Assembly: GCA_024709685.1 (NCBI GenBank)
Contig: JANJWF010000019.1
Span: forward strand, 1-41,382
Direction of reading: 5' to 3'
Source of the DNA: Thiobacillus sp.
Lineage (GTDB): Bacteria > Pseudomonadota > Gammaproteobacteria > Burkholderiales > Thiobacillaceae
Length of the DNA: 41,382 nt
Shown here: in pieces, positions 1 through 9,796 of the stretch
Layout: the number at the start of each line of letters is the position of its first letter
Position numbering within the stretch: position 1 is the first letter of the stretch
Program-made: the position numbers and the translations under genes
Notes under the pieces: model-generated
The model's input: the letters and a program-made list of their open reading frames with translations, nothing else
Databases searched by the model: none
What the model was told of the DNA's origin: nothing

Positions 1-1
1 C

Positions 2-913
2 CATCTGGCGGCTGACGTGCGCCCGCTGGTGCGACTGTCGCTGCAGGTCATCGCCGAACAGAACGGCCGTCGCGAACAGGGCAGCGGCGGCGGCGGCGGG
101 CGTTTCGATTACGCCTACTTCACCGACGACATTCTGGAAAAATACGCCCGTCAGGCGGTACATCAGGCCACCGTCAATCTCGACGCGCGCCCGGCACCCG
201 CCGGCAGCATGACCGTCGTGCTGGGCTCCGGCTGGCCCGGCATCCTGTTGCACGAGGCGATCGGCCACGGGCTGGAGGGCGACTTCAACCGCAAGGGCAG
301 TTCGGCATTCTCCGGCCGCATCGGCGAGCGTGTCGCCGCCCCCGGCGTCACGGTGATCGACGACGGCACCATCCCGCAGCGCCGCGGCTCACTCAACATC
401 GACGACGAAGGCAATCCCACCCAGCGCACCATGCTGATCGAGGACGGCATCCTCACCGGCTACATGCAGGACATGATGAATGCGCGCCTGATGGGCATGC
501 CGATCACCGGCAACGCGCGGCGCGAATCGTATGCGCACCTCACCATGCCGCGCATGACCAACACCCTCATGCTCGCCGGCGACAGGAATCCGCACGAGAT
601 CATCGCCTCGGTGAAGAACGGCCTCTACGCCGTCAACTTCGGCGGCGGCCAGGTCGACATCACCAGCGGCAAGTTCGTGTTCTCCGCCGCCGAGGCCTAC
701 ATGATCGAAGACGGCAAGATCACCTACCCGGTCAAAGGCGCGACGTTGATCGGCAACGGGCCCGAAGTGCTGACGCGCGTGTCGATGATCGGCAACGACA
801 TGGAGATGGATTCCGGCGTGGGCACCTGCGGCAAGGAAGGGCAGAGCGTGCCCGTCGGCGTCGGGCAGCCGACGCTCAGGATCGACGGCCTGACAGTGGG
901 CGGGACGGCGTAG
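2..913 (+). CDS. tldD: TldD metalloprotease, C-terminal part (5' end outside window)
   Basis: This is the C-terminal two thirds or so of TldD, a zinc metalloprotease that works with TldE/PmbA on small peptides (microcin maturation, CcdA turnover in E. coli). The reading frame is open from base 2, so the start lies upstream; the GTG at 17 is only an internal codon. Seen directly: the HExxxH metal site (HEAIGH) near residue 84 of the fragment, followed by [19 protein letters not shown], and near the C-terminus the conserved GTCGKEGQ segment, whose cysteine is the third zinc ligand in the family. It ends at TAG 911-913, nine bases from the convergent gene behind it. No partner tldE is in the window. 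Identification is secure. Confidence 0.95.
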   Translation, partial: HLAADVRPLVRLSLQVIAEQNGRREQGSGGGGGRFDYAYFTDDILEKYARQAVHQATVNLDARPAPAGSMTVVLGSGWPGILLHEAIGHGLEGDFNRKGSSAFSGRIGERVAAPGVTVIDDGTIPQRRGSLNIDDEGNPTQRTMLIEDGILTGYMQDMMNARLMGMPITGNARRESYAHLTMPRMTNTLMLAGDRNPHEIIASVKNGLYAVNFGGGQVDITSGKFVFSAAEAYMIEDGKITYPVKGATLIGNGPEVLTRVSMIGNDMEMDSGVGTCGKEGQSVPVGVGQPTLRIDGLTVGGTA

Positions 914-922
914 ACGAAAAAG

Positions 923-2131
923 TCAGCCTTCGAACTGGAGGCGCACCCCGAGCTTGCTGAAGCTGTAGAAGTCCAGCGTCGATTCGGTTCTTTCGTATAT
1001 CACGCCGATCTGCGGCCGATAGCCCCCGATGCGCAGCGAGGGCCGCAGCAGGTCGAGGCTTGCCACGTAGCGCGTGTCGCGGCGCCGGTCGCCGAAGAAG
1101 GGATCCATCGCCTGGTAGTTCCGAATGCCGGCGGAGCCGTACAGCGTGAATCGCGTATCCCAGGTGTCGGACGGCCACACCACCGTGCCGCCGATGCTGC
1201 CGCCGTCATACGAATACGCTGCTGCGCTGGCCTTTGCCCGCTCCAGCGTCGCCTCGTTGCTGAACGCAAGCCCGAGCGCCGGCGGGTAGGCCAGCCTGCC
1301 GATCAGGAACAGGTTGTGCGAATCGAGGTTCGGCGACTGCGGCACCTGCAGCCTGCCGAATTTGAATTCTCCCATCAGGCGGGAGCCCTCCGACGGCGCC
1401 ATGGCGGCGAGCGCGCCCACGTACGGAAAGCGGTAGAGGGTGTCTCCGCCCAGCCGGGCGCCTTCGAAGCCCGCCTTCGCCTTGAGCCAGGGCACGCCCG
1501 GCACCGCCTGCGCGAGGCCGGCGTCGCCGGTGAGGCGGTCGAAGGGGGATGCGGGAAAGTCTGAATAGGAGGCGGTGAAGAAGGCCGTGGTGCGGCGATT
1601 GTCGTCGAGCGGCCGATAGCCGCGCACCGACAGCCTGACGCCGTACACGGGGTCGTTGTCCACGGGCTCCACCACCCGCAGCGTCTGCCCGCCGATGAAC
1701 ACCTCGCGGCTGTTGGTGAAGTTGCGCGGGTTCGAGTCGCTGACCATGCCGACGGAAAACCTGACGTAGCCCGTCGCCATGTCGATTTCGTCGAGGTAGA
1801 CGCGGATGTTCTCGCCGACCCGCCACGGCAGTTCCGGCAGCGCCAGCACCTCGCGAAACAGCTGCTCCGAGCGCTCGTAGTCCTGCATCAGGTACAGCGC
1901 ACGGGCGAGCTCCAGCTTGACCCGCGGGCTGCCGGTCTCGGCCAGCAGGCGCTCGAAGATCGTCGCCGCCCGCATCGGATCGCCCGCGTTCAGGGCCTCG
2001 ACGCCGTGGAGGAAGCGCGCCTGGTACTGGCTATTGCTTGCCTGGACCGTGCCGGCCGGCGTGTCTTCGGCGAGCGCCGGGCCCGCCTGCAGCGCAAGGA
2101 TGCAGGCCAGCGCTGCCGCGCAGCGCCGCAT
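923..2131 (-). CDS. Slam-type surface lipoprotein assembly modifier
   Basis: A 402-residue outer-membrane protein with a signal peptide (MRRCAAALACILALQAGPALA), a TPR-like helical N-terminal region (about residues 35-120) and a C-terminal part of alternating hydrophobic/polar strands ending in LGVRLQFEG, as in a beta-barrel. The segment around VGMVSDSNPRNFTNS resembles the start of the DUF560/Slam barrel. Slam proteins move lipoproteins across the outer membrane to the cell surface. The start at 2131 is chosen because it directly begins the signal peptide and lies one base after the stop of the upstream lipoprotein gene (TGACATG), so the two are probably translationally coupled; an in-frame start at 2164 would lie inside that gene. 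It is somewhat shorter than neisserial Slam. The pairing with a TbpB-like lipoprotein strengthens the call. Iron or haem use is not shown. Confidence 0.75.
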   Translation of the reverse strand: MRRCAAALACILALQAGPALAEDTPAGTVQASNSQYQARFLHGVEALNAGDPMRAATIFERLLAETGSPRVKLELARALYLMQDYERSEQLFREVLALPELPWRVGENIRVYLDEIDMATGYVRFSVGMVSDSNPRNFTNSREVFIGGQTLRVVEPVDNDPVYGVRLSVRGYRPLDDNRRTTAFFTASYSDFPASPFDRLTGDAGLAQAVPGVPWLKAKAGFEGARLGGDTLYRFPYVGALAAMAPSEGSRLMGEFKFGRLQVPQSPNLDSHNLFLIGRLAYPPALGLAFSNEATLERAKASAAAYSYDGGSIGGTVVWPSDTWDTRFTLYGSAGIRNYQAMDPFFGDRRRDTRYVASLDLLRPSLRIGGYRPQIGVIYERTESTLDFYSFSKLGVRLQFEG

Positions 2132-2132
2132 G

Positions 2133-3056
2133 TCAGGGGGTCGTCTGCGTGGCGCCGTATGCACCCGAATAGGTCTCGACGCTGGTCCCTGCAGCCGGGA
2201 GGACGAAGACGCCGCCCAGTTCTACCGCACCGGGGCCGTAGAACTGGCCGGTCGACCCGCCCGTAAGGCCGCTGGTAGTAGTCAGTGTCCCGCTGAACGT
2301 GCCATTGCCCGCAATGTTCAGCGTGCCGGTCAGGTCCAGGGTTCCTTTAGAGACAAATGCCTGGTTTTGCCATACGTCGGGTGAGATTCTGGTGCCGGAA
2401 GTCGTGAGACCCAATGTCTTGGCGTCGAAATTGGCGGTTACGGTCAGGTTTGCAAGCACGGTATTGCCGTTTCCAGCCGTGTCGACATAGCTGCCGACGA
2501 CCTCGCCGTAGAATGTGGCGCTGCCGGTCCGGTTGAAGTTGGCCGTGGGGCTGCCTACGCTCATGACGCCGACGGTCCGGTTGGTGGAAGTCAGGCCATT
2601 TTCCCACACGCCGAAACTCTGATAGTTCCATGCCGTGCTCTTGGGGTTGGATACAACTGCCCGGGTGGTGAGATCCAAGGCTGTCACGAAATCCGGGTCT
2701 GCTGTCAGGTTAGAGGTCAGACCGCCCGCCAGCCGCCCGTTCGAATTGATGGATACGCTTGTCAAGGCACCATTATCAAACGAGAAGACTGCGCTGGTCT
2801 GCGGATTCGGAGAATCCTGGACAATGTCGTCGAAAGACGTCACGACGCCGTTTACGTGGGTGTAGTTGGCGTACTTGCCCAGGCCTTTGGCTTCGATGTT
2901 CGTCGTGCCCTGCACGTCGCTCCACTTCGTGAACGGAGTGGTCTGCACGACAACCCCGGTGGGCGCGGCCACGGTGCCGCCCCCGCCGCCGCCGCAGGCT
3001 GACAGCATCAATGAAGCGATCAGAAAAGCAGCGCCCTTGCCGTATTCTGTTTGCAT
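2133..3056 (-). CDS. Slam-dependent TbpB-like surface lipoprotein
   Basis: A 307-residue predicted lipoprotein. Signal peptide and lipobox are clear: hydrophobic stretch then LSAC with Cys21, followed by a run of six glycines that would form a flexible tether. The rest is rich in Thr, Ser, Asn and Gly and beta-like, and carries the hallmark FYGPGAVELGGVF (about residues 272-284) of the transferrin-binding-protein-B-like beta-barrel domain found in Slam cargo. The ATG at 3056 is preceded by a strong purine-rich ribosome site (GGGGGAAGGA). It sits directly upstream of the Slam-type gene on the same strand, so the pair looks like exporter plus substrate. Whether it binds a metal, haem or a host/environment protein cannot be read from the sequence. 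Confidence 0.75.
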   Translation of the reverse strand: MQTEYGKGAAFLIASLMLSACGGGGGGTVAAPTGVVVQTTPFTKWSDVQGTTNIEAKGLGKYANYTHVNGVVTSFDDIVQDSPNPQTSAVFSFDNGALTSVSINSNGRLAGGLTSNLTADPDFVTALDLTTRAVVSNPKSTAWNYQSFGVWENGLTSTNRTVGVMSVGSPTANFNRTGSATFYGEVVGSYVDTAGNGNTVLANLTVTANFDAKTLGLTTSGTRISPDVWQNQAFVSKGTLDLTGTLNIAGNGTFSGTLTTTSGLTGGSTGQFYGPGAVELGGVFVLPAAGTSVETYSGAYGATQTTP

Positions 3057-3092
3057 GATGTCCTTCCCCCTTTGGCTATGTATCTCAGCCAG

Positions 3093-3098
3093 ACTATA
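3093..3098 (-). promoter_or_regulatory. Possible -10 box for the lipoprotein-Slam operon
   Basis: TATAGT on the minus strand lies about 36 bases upstream of the lipoprotein ATG and fits a sigma-70 -10 box. No convincing -35 and no recognisable Fur box was seen, so this is a weak call. Confidence 0.3.
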
Positions 3099-3232
3099 GA
3101 TCAAACATTGAACGGGGTCGGACGCGCCACATTGCCGGTTTGGCCGGAATGCCGGCGCCGTTTTGCTTGATGGGATGCGCATGCTGGCCGAAAGACGTGT
3201 TGCGGTGATGGGACCGGCAGTCCTCTCGGCGC

Positions 3233-3262
3233 TTGGCGTGATCCGCCCGCTTTTGGTAGACT
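3233..3262 (+). promoter_or_regulatory. Candidate aroG promoter
   Basis: TTGGCG (3233-3238) and TAGACT (3257-3262) are separated by 18 bases, a reasonable sigma-70 arrangement. It would start RNA at about 3269, just before the leader peptide codons. Read by eye; no start site has been measured. Confidence 0.5.
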
Positions 3263-3269
3263 GCAATGC

Positions 3270-3338
3270 ATGATCCGTGCCGCAATGTTCTTTTTTAGCC
3301 ATTTTTATCCCACGCCGCAGGCGGTCGGGAGGCGCTGA
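3270..3338 (+). CDS. Phe-rich leader peptide of the aroG attenuator
   Basis: A short open frame of 22 codons, ATG 3270 to TGA 3336-3338, reading MIRAAMFFFSHFYPTPQAVGRR. A second ATG at 3285 gives a 17-residue version that begins MFFFSHFYP. Four Phe codons and one Tyr codon fall within seven codons (3288-3308), just ahead of an intrinsic terminator and aroG. This is the layout of the pheA and pheST leader peptides of enteric bacteria, where a ribosome stalled at Phe codons prevents termination. No strong ribosome site is visible before either ATG, and with the proposed promoter the message would be nearly leaderless for the first ATG. The role is inferred from the arrangement; the peptide itself probably has no function. 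Confidence 0.7.
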   Translation: MIRAAMFFFSHFYPTPQAVGRR

Positions 3339-3360
3339 GACGAACAGCACGGCCTTCACG

Positions 3361-3389
3361 AAAACCGCCAGCCTGCTGGCGGTTTTTTT
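3361..3389 (+). terminator. Attenuator terminator upstream of aroG
   Basis: A perfect 11-bp stem (3361-3371 with 3376-3386), a 4-base loop and a seven-T run (3383-3389) form a strong intrinsic terminator 42 bases before the aroG ATG. The upstream segment GGCGGT (3320-3325) can pair with ACCGCC (3364-3369) of the terminator arm, and CGCC (3313-3316) can in turn pair with GGCG (3320-3323). Those are the 1:2, 2:3 and 3:4 pairings expected of a ribosome-controlled attenuator. Confidence 0.8.
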
Positions 3390-3431
3390 GTTCAAGCCGC
3401 GGCGGGCGACACCAACGAACGGAGCCTGACA

Positions 3432-4508
3432 ATGACCGCCATCCGAACCGACGACACTCGCATCGAGCAGAGCGGCGAACTGCTGTCCCCGATTCAGCTC
3501 ATGCGCGAGTTGCGGGCCAGCGACGCCGTGCACGCGCACGTCGCGCATGCACGCAGCGCGATCCATGACGTACTGCGCGGCGCAGACGACCGCATGTTCA
3601 TCGTCGTCGGCCCGTGTTCGATCCACGACCCGGCTGCCGCGCTGGATTACGCAAAGAAGCTGAAGCCGCTGGCCGACGAACTCGCACACGATCTCATCGT
3701 CGTGATGCGGGTGTATTTCGAGAAACCGCGCACCACCGTGGGCTGGAAGGGGCTGATCAACGACCCGCACCTCGACGAAAGCTTCGATATCAACGAGGGC
3801 CTGCGGCTGGCGCGCAAATTGTTGCTGGAGATCAACGAAATCGGCCTGCCGTGCGCGACCGAGTTTCTCGACCTGATTTCGCCGCAATACATCGCCGACC
3901 TGGTGAGCTGGGGGGCGATCGGCGCGCGCACCACCGAGTCGCAGTCGCACCGGCAGCTTGCGTCGGGGCTGTCTTGCCCGGTGGGCTTCAAGAACGGCAC
4001 CGATGGCAGCCTGCGTATCGCGGTGGACGCGATCAAGGCGGCGGCGGCGCGCCACCATTTCATCTCGGTCACCAAGTCGGGCCACGTCGGCGTGTTCAGC
4101 ACTTCCGGCAACGAGGACACCCACGTCATCCTGCGTGGCGGCAAGGCGCCGAACTTCGACGCGGCGAGCGTCAGCCTGGCCTGCGGCGAACTGGCGGCGG
4201 CAGGACTCCGCCAGCAGTTGATGATCGATTTCTCGCATGCCAATGCGAGCAAGCAGTACCAGCGCCAGCTCGATGTCGCAGCCGATGTCGCGGCACAGGT
4301 GGCGGGCGGCGACACCCGCATCATCGGCGCGATGGTCGAAAGCCACCTCAATCCGGGGCGCCAGGATCTGGTCGTGGGGCAGGCACTGGAGTACGCCAGG
4401 TCGATCACCGATGCCTGCATCGGTTGGGACGATACCGTTCCGCTGCTGCGATTGCTGGCCGATGCGGTGAAAAAACGCCGGCTGGCCGCGCCGGCGGACG
4501 AGGAATAA
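3432..4508 (+). CDS. aroG: 3-deoxy-7-phosphoheptulonate (DAHP) synthase, class I
   Basis: This enzyme condenses phosphoenolpyruvate and erythrose 4-phosphate to DAHP, the first step of the shikimate pathway to Phe, Tyr and Trp. It is 358 residues, close to E. coli AroG/AroF/AroH (about 350). Family motifs are all present: GPCSIHD (60-66, with the metal-binding cysteine), KPRTTVGWKG, TTESQSHRQLASGLS, GFKNGTDG and SHANASKQ. The ATG at 3432 has a GGAG site a few bases upstream. Expression is probably attenuated by Phe-tRNA supply through the leader and terminator in front. Which aromatic amino acid inhibits the enzyme itself cannot be decided by eye, but the Phe-rich leader favours a phenylalanine-linked isoenzyme. 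The gene is followed by the SRP RNA with no terminator seen between them. Confidence 0.95.
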   Translation: MTAIRTDDTRIEQSGELLSPIQLMRELRASDAVHAHVAHARSAIHDVLRGADDRMFIVVGPCSIHDPAAALDYAKKLKPLADELAHDLIVVMRVYFEKPRTTVGWKGLINDPHLDESFDINEGLRLARKLLLEINEIGLPCATEFLDLISPQYIADLVSWGAIGARTTESQSHRQLASGLSCPVGFKNGTDGSLRIAVDAIKAAAARHHFISVTKSGHVGVFSTSGNEDTHVILRGGKAPNFDAASVSLACGELAAAGLRQQLMIDFSHANASKQYQRQLDVAADVAAQVAGGDTRIIGAMVESHLNPGRQDLVVGQALEYARSITDACIGWDDTVPLLRLLADAVKKRRLAAPADEE

Positions 4509-4522
4509 ACCTGCTTCCGGGT

Positions 4523-4528
4523 TAAAAT
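4523..4528 (+). promoter_or_regulatory. -10 box of the SRP RNA gene
   Basis: TAAAAT ends 5 bases before the predicted 5' end of the SRP RNA (4534), the right distance for a -10 box. The matching -35 region overlaps the end of aroG and is poor. Confidence 0.5.
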
Positions 4529-4533
4529 GCAGG

Positions 4534-4630
4534 TGGCGGGCCTCCCCGCATGGCTAAATCGTGAATCGGGTCAGGTCCGGAAGGAAGCAGCCACAGCGAT
4601 CGATGCCAGTGCCGGGGCTCTGGCTCGCCA
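4534..4630 (+). ncRNA. ffs: Signal recognition particle 4.5S RNA
   Basis: About 97 nucleotides with the invariant SRP domain IV core GGTCAGGTCCGGAAGGAAGC followed by AGCCA, and the opposite strand element AGTGCCGGGG. The ends pair (TGGCGGGCC with GGCTCGCCA), closing the single long hairpin of a bacterial small SRP RNA. With Ffh it targets nascent membrane proteins to FtsY and the Sec translocon. The position just upstream of dnaX is common in proteobacteria. Exact ends were set from helix closure and may shift by a few bases. Confidence 0.93.
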
Positions 4631-4749
4631 TTCCTGGCTGCATTCGGGCAGGCTCTATTTGATCAGATCGGGCGTTGTCGCGCCTTGCGTACTTACGGTA
4701 CTGTTTGCGGCGCTCCGCCTTGTCTCCGCCCGAATGCAGCCAGGAATGG
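4628..4749 (+). repeat. 22-bp perfect inverted repeat between ffs and dnaX
   Basis: Bases 4628-4649 are an exact reverse complement of 4728-4749, with 78 bases between. AGGC (4650-4653) can also pair with GCCT (4717-4720), extending the stem past a bulge. The left arm overlaps the last three bases of the SRP RNA and the right arm ends 21 bases before the dnaX ATG. It could be a tiny MITE-like insertion or a large RNA hairpin that ends or processes the ffs transcript. No target-site duplication is obvious. Confidence 0.85.
4675..4704 (+). promoter_or_regulatory. Possible dnaX promoter inside the inverted-repeat loop
   Basis: TTGTCG (4675-4680) and TACTGT (4699-4704), 18 bases apart, are a plausible sigma-70 pair. 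If used, the dnaX message would contain only the right arm of the inverted repeat. Weak, by-eye call. Confidence 0.3.
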
Positions 4750-4770
4750 TTGCAGCCACCCATCACATTC

Positions 4771-6501
4771 ATGACTGACCTCTTTGGCGATTCGGCATCC
4801 CCCGCACTTGCGCTGGCGCGCAAATGGCGGCCGCGCGCGTTTGCCGATCTCAAGGGGCAGGAGCATGTGGTGCAGGCGCTCTCCAACGCGCTGACCCAGG
4901 GCCGGCTGCATCACGCCTACTTGCTGACCGGTACGCGCGGGGTCGGCAAGACCACGCTGGCGCGCATTCTCGCCAAGTGCCTCAACTGCGAGACCGGCGT
5001 CACTGCGACACCTTGCGGTACATGCTCCGCCTGCACCCAGATCGACGCCGGGCGCTTCGTCGACCTGCTCGAGCTCGATGCGGCGTCGAATACCGGTGTC
5101 GACAACATGCGCGAGGTGCTCGACAACGCGCAGTACGCGCCGACGGTGGGACGCTACAAGGTCTACATCATCGACGAAGTGCACATGCTGTCGAAGCCGG
5201 CGTTCAACTCCATGCTGAAGACGCTGGAAGAGCCGCCGGCGCACGTCAAGTTCATCCTCGCCACCACTGATCCGCAAAAGATTCCGGTGACGGTGCTGTC
5301 GCGCTGCCTGCAGTTCAACCTCAAGCCGATGCCGCCCGCGCTGGTCGCGCAGCACCTGGGCGAGGTGCTGGCGCAGGAAAATGTCGACGCCGAGCCCGCC
5401 GCGCTCAACCTGCTGGCACGCGCCGCCGCCGGCAGCATGCGCGATGCGCTGTCGCTCACCGACCAGGCCATTGCCTACGGCAGCGGGCGCATCGAGGCCG
5501 CGGGCGTCGAGGCCATGCTCGGCACGGTGCGGCGCGACTACCTGTTCGACCTGCTCGATGCGCTGGCGGCGCACGACGGTGATGCGCTGCTGGCGCAGGC
5601 GCGGCAGCTGGCCGAGCGCGGCATTGCCTTCGACGCGGCGCTGCAGGATCTGGGCAGTTTGCTCACCCAGCTGGCCTTGCTGCTGCACGCGCCGGGCACG
5701 GTGGAAGCCGGCATGGATGCCGAGCGCATGCAGGCTGCTGCGGCGCAACTGGAGGCAGAAACCGTACAGCTGTATTACCAGATCGCGCTGAACGGCCGCC
5801 GCGACCTGCCGTATGCGCCGGACGAATTTTCCGGCTTTTGCATGACGCTCTTGCGCATGCTGGCATTCGCTCCCGGCTCGGCGGGCGGCCCGTCACGGCC
5901 TGCGGCAACGGCACGTCCGGCACCCGCCCCGCGCACCGAACCGGCGCCGCGTGCCCCGGCACCCGCTACCGTACGCGGCACCGAACCTGAGCCCCGCATG
6001 CCTCCTGCGCCCGCGCCGGCCGCTGCGCCGGTTGCCGCGGCCGCGCCAGCTGAACCGCTTGCGCCACCGGCTTTCGCCCCCACGCTGACGGTATCCGAGC
6101 CTGGCCCGCGCGCGGCCTGGGATTGGCTCGCGGTCGTCGCCGAACTGCGCCTTGGCGGCATGGCCAAGATGCTCGCAGACCACTGCGAACTGGCGGCACA
6201 GGCGGGCGATACGGTGACGCTGAGGGTGGGCGAGGCGCACAAGCACCTGCTCGACCGCACCTACCAGGACCGGCTGGTTGGGGCGCTGCGCGACAAATAT
6301 GGCGCGATGCTCGACGTGCGCTTCGAGATCGGCGCCGCCGCCGACAAGACGCCGCAACAGGTGCGCACCCGCATCAGGGAGGCGCGCCTGGCCGAGGCCG
6401 AAGCCGCCATCGAATCGGATCCATTCGTGCGCGAGCTGGTCGACCATTTTGGCGGCCAGGTCGACGCCGCGTCCATACAGCCATTAGGAGAAGCAACATG
6501 A
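4771..6501 (+). CDS. dnaX: DNA polymerase III subunit tau (DnaX)
   Basis: The 576-residue clamp-loader ATPase of the replicative polymerase, which loads the beta clamp and links polymerase cores to DnaB. Seen: start of the AAA+ domain ([15 protein letters not shown], 16-30), Walker A GTRGVGKT (54-61), zinc cysteines C73, C82, C85 and C88, Walker B IIDEVHML (133-140), and sensor SRC before QFNLK. A Pro/Ala-rich linker (about residues 370-455) leads to a C-terminal tau-specific domain. I chose ATG 4771, just before the conserved domain; an in-frame start at 4675 lies within the inverted repeat region. No good ribosome site precedes the ATG. I saw no A-rich slippery heptamer near the linker, so an E. 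coli-style frameshifted gamma form is not indicated. The stop overlaps the ybaB start (ATGA). Confidence 0.95.
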   Translation: MTDLFGDSASPALALARKWRPRAFADLKGQEHVVQALSNALTQGRLHHAYLLTGTRGVGKTTLARILAKCLNCETGVTATPCGTCSACTQIDAGRFVDLLELDAASNTGVDNMREVLDNAQYAPTVGRYKVYIIDEVHMLSKPAFNSMLKTLEEPPAHVKFILATTDPQKIPVTVLSRCLQFNLKPMPPALVAQHLGEVLAQENVDAEPAALNLLARAAAGSMRDALSLTDQAIAYGSGRIEAAGVEAMLGTVRRDYLFDLLDALAAHDGDALLAQARQLAERGIAFDAALQDLGSLLTQLALLLHAPGTVEAGMDAERMQAAAAQLEAETVQLYYQIALNGRRDLPYAPDEFSGFCMTLLRMLAFAPGSAGGPSRPAATARPAPAPRTEPAPRAPAPATVRGTEPEPRMPPAPAPAAAPVAAAAPAEPLAPPAFAPTLTVSEPGPRAAWDWLAVVAELRLGGMAKMLADHCELAAQAGDTVTLRVGEAHKHLLDRTYQDRLVGALRDKYGAMLDVRFEIGAAADKTPQQVRTRIREARLAEAEAAIESDPFVRELVDHFGGQVDAASIQPLGEAT

Positions 6502-6824
6502 TCAAGGGCGGCATCGGCAACATGATGAAGCAGGTCCAGCAGATGCAGGAAAACATGGCCAAGATGCAGGCCAAGCTGGCCGAAATCGAGATCGAGGGCG
6601 CCAGCGGCGCCGGCATGGTCAAGGTGGTGATGACCTGCAAGTACGACGTGCGCCGCGTCAGTATCGATCCCAGCCTGATGAGCGATGACAGGGAAATGCT
6701 GGAAGACCTGGTGGCTGCGGCGGTGAACGATGCGGTGCGCAAGGTCGAGTCTACGGTGCAGGAAAAGATGGGCAGCGTGACCGCCGGCCTGCCGATCCCG
6801 CCCGGCATGAAGATGCCGTTCTGA
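6498..6824 (+). CDS. ybaB: Nucleoid-associated protein YbaB/EbfC family
   Basis: A 108-residue dimeric DNA-binding protein of the YbaB/EbfC family. The N-terminal helix ([20 protein letters not shown], then [14 protein letters not shown]) and the C-terminal PPGMKMPF are typical. The start overlaps the dnaX stop by four bases (ATGA) and has a ribosome site (AGGAGAAG) seven bases upstream. It is sandwiched between dnaX and recR as in most proteobacteria, so a link to replication and recombination is usually assumed, although its precise role is not established. Confidence 0.95.
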   Translation: MIKGGIGNMMKQVQQMQENMAKMQAKLAEIEIEGASGAGMVKVVMTCKYDVRRVSIDPSLMSDDREMLEDLVAAAVNDAVRKVESTVQEKMGSVTAGLPIPPGMKMPF

Positions 6825-6826
6825 CG

Positions 6827-6921
6827 GACACGGCATGCGCCAGCCCATCCATCCGGAACGGCGCGCCAGCCGTGTCGGCCCGCTCTCCCCATTCCTCACC
6901 AGTCAGGAGAGGGTGAGCGGG
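6827..6921 (+). repeat. Two hairpins between ybaB and recR
   Basis: GACACGGC (6827-6834) pairs with GCCGTGTC (6869-6876), and CCCGCTC (6879-6885) pairs with GAGCGGG (6915-6921). Neither has a T run, so they are not intrinsic terminators. They fill most of the 123-base gap and may affect recR translation or mRNA stability. Confidence 0.5.
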
Positions 6922-6947
6922 ACGGCGCTGCCGCGACGGGGGCATTA

Positions 6948-8941
<1,994 letters not shown>

Positions 8942-8952
8942 TCGGAGGCGCC

Positions 8953-9795
8953 ATGTCCGAGCATGCCCTCGATGTCGGCCTCGCCGACTTCCCGCAACAC
9001 GTTCTCGAAGAATCGAGGCATCGCCCGGTGGTGGTCGATTTCTGGGCGCCCTGGTGCGGGCCGTGCAAGTCGCTGAAACCCATCCTGGAGAAGCTCGCGA
9101 CAGAATACGGCGGCAAGTTCCTGCTCGCCAAGATCAATTCGGACGAGAACCAGGAACTCGCCGCACGCTATGGCGTGCGCGGTATTCCCAGCATCAAGGC
9201 CTTCGTCGGCGGCGAGCAGGTCGACGAGTTCTCCGGCGCGCTGCCGGAATCAGAGGTGCGCGCATTCCTCGATCGGCTCATTCCCGGTCCCGCTGACGAA
9301 ATGCGCCGGCAGGCGACGGCAGCGCGCATGGCAGGGGATACTGCGGGCGCACTGAAGCTGCTCGCCGAGGCCTCGAAGCTCGACCCGGCCCACATCGGCG
9401 TGCGGCTCGACGCGGCTGAAATCATGCTCGACCTGAACGAAACCGACGAGGCCAGCCGCCTGCTCGGCGGCGTGCCGGACGATGCCGACCCGCGGGTGCC
9501 GCAACTGAAGGCCCGCCTGCAGTTTCTGGGCGCGGCGGGCGAGGACGAGGCCGCGCTGACCGCGCGGGTGGCGGCGAACGAAAATGATCTCGATGCACGC
9601 CTGAAACTGGCCAACCTGCTGGTCGCCGCCGGGCAACACGAAGCTGGGATGGACCAGTTGCTGGAAATCGTCCGCCGCGACCGCAGCTTCGGCGACGACG
9701 TCGGCCGCAAGACGCTGCTGTCGGTCTTCAACCTTCTGGGCGGCGGTGAACTGGTAAACCGTTACCGGCGCATGCTGGCGAGCGCGCTCAACTGA
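8953..9795 (+). CDS. cnoX: Thioredoxin-TPR co-chaperone, CnoX/YbbN family
   Basis: A 280-residue two-domain protein. Residues 1-110 are a thioredoxin fold with a complete WCGPCK active site (C35 and C38); residues 115-280 are helical TPR-like repeats. In E. coli, CnoX hands oxidised or chlorinated clients to GroEL and lacks the first active-site cysteine, while some other bacteria keep a full CxxC. This copy has the full site, so it may also act as a reductase. ATG 8953 has a GGAGGC site. It ends one base from the convergent greB stop. Confidence 0.88.
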   Translation: MSEHALDVGLADFPQHVLEESRHRPVVVDFWAPWCGPCKSLKPILEKLATEYGGKFLLAKINSDENQELAARYGVRGIPSIKAFVGGEQVDEFSGALPESEVRAFLDRLIPGPADEMRRQATAARMAGDTAGALKLLAEASKLDPAHIGVRLDAAEIMLDLNETDEASRLLGGVPDDADPRVPQLKARLQFLGAAGEDEAALTARVAANENDLDARLKLANLLVAAGQHEAGMDQLLEIVRRDRSFGDDVGRKTLLSVFNLLGGGELVNRYRRMLASALN

Positions 9796-9796
9796 C

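Noticed and set aside
2133-4346. Minus-strand open frame of 737 codons through the aroG region
   Set aside because: The real lipoprotein starts at 3056 with a ribosome site and lipobox; the rest is antisense of aroG and its leader.
5880-6100. Programmed frameshift in dnaX to make a gamma subunit
   Set aside because: No A-rich slippery heptamer is seen around the linker, so only the full tau product is supported.
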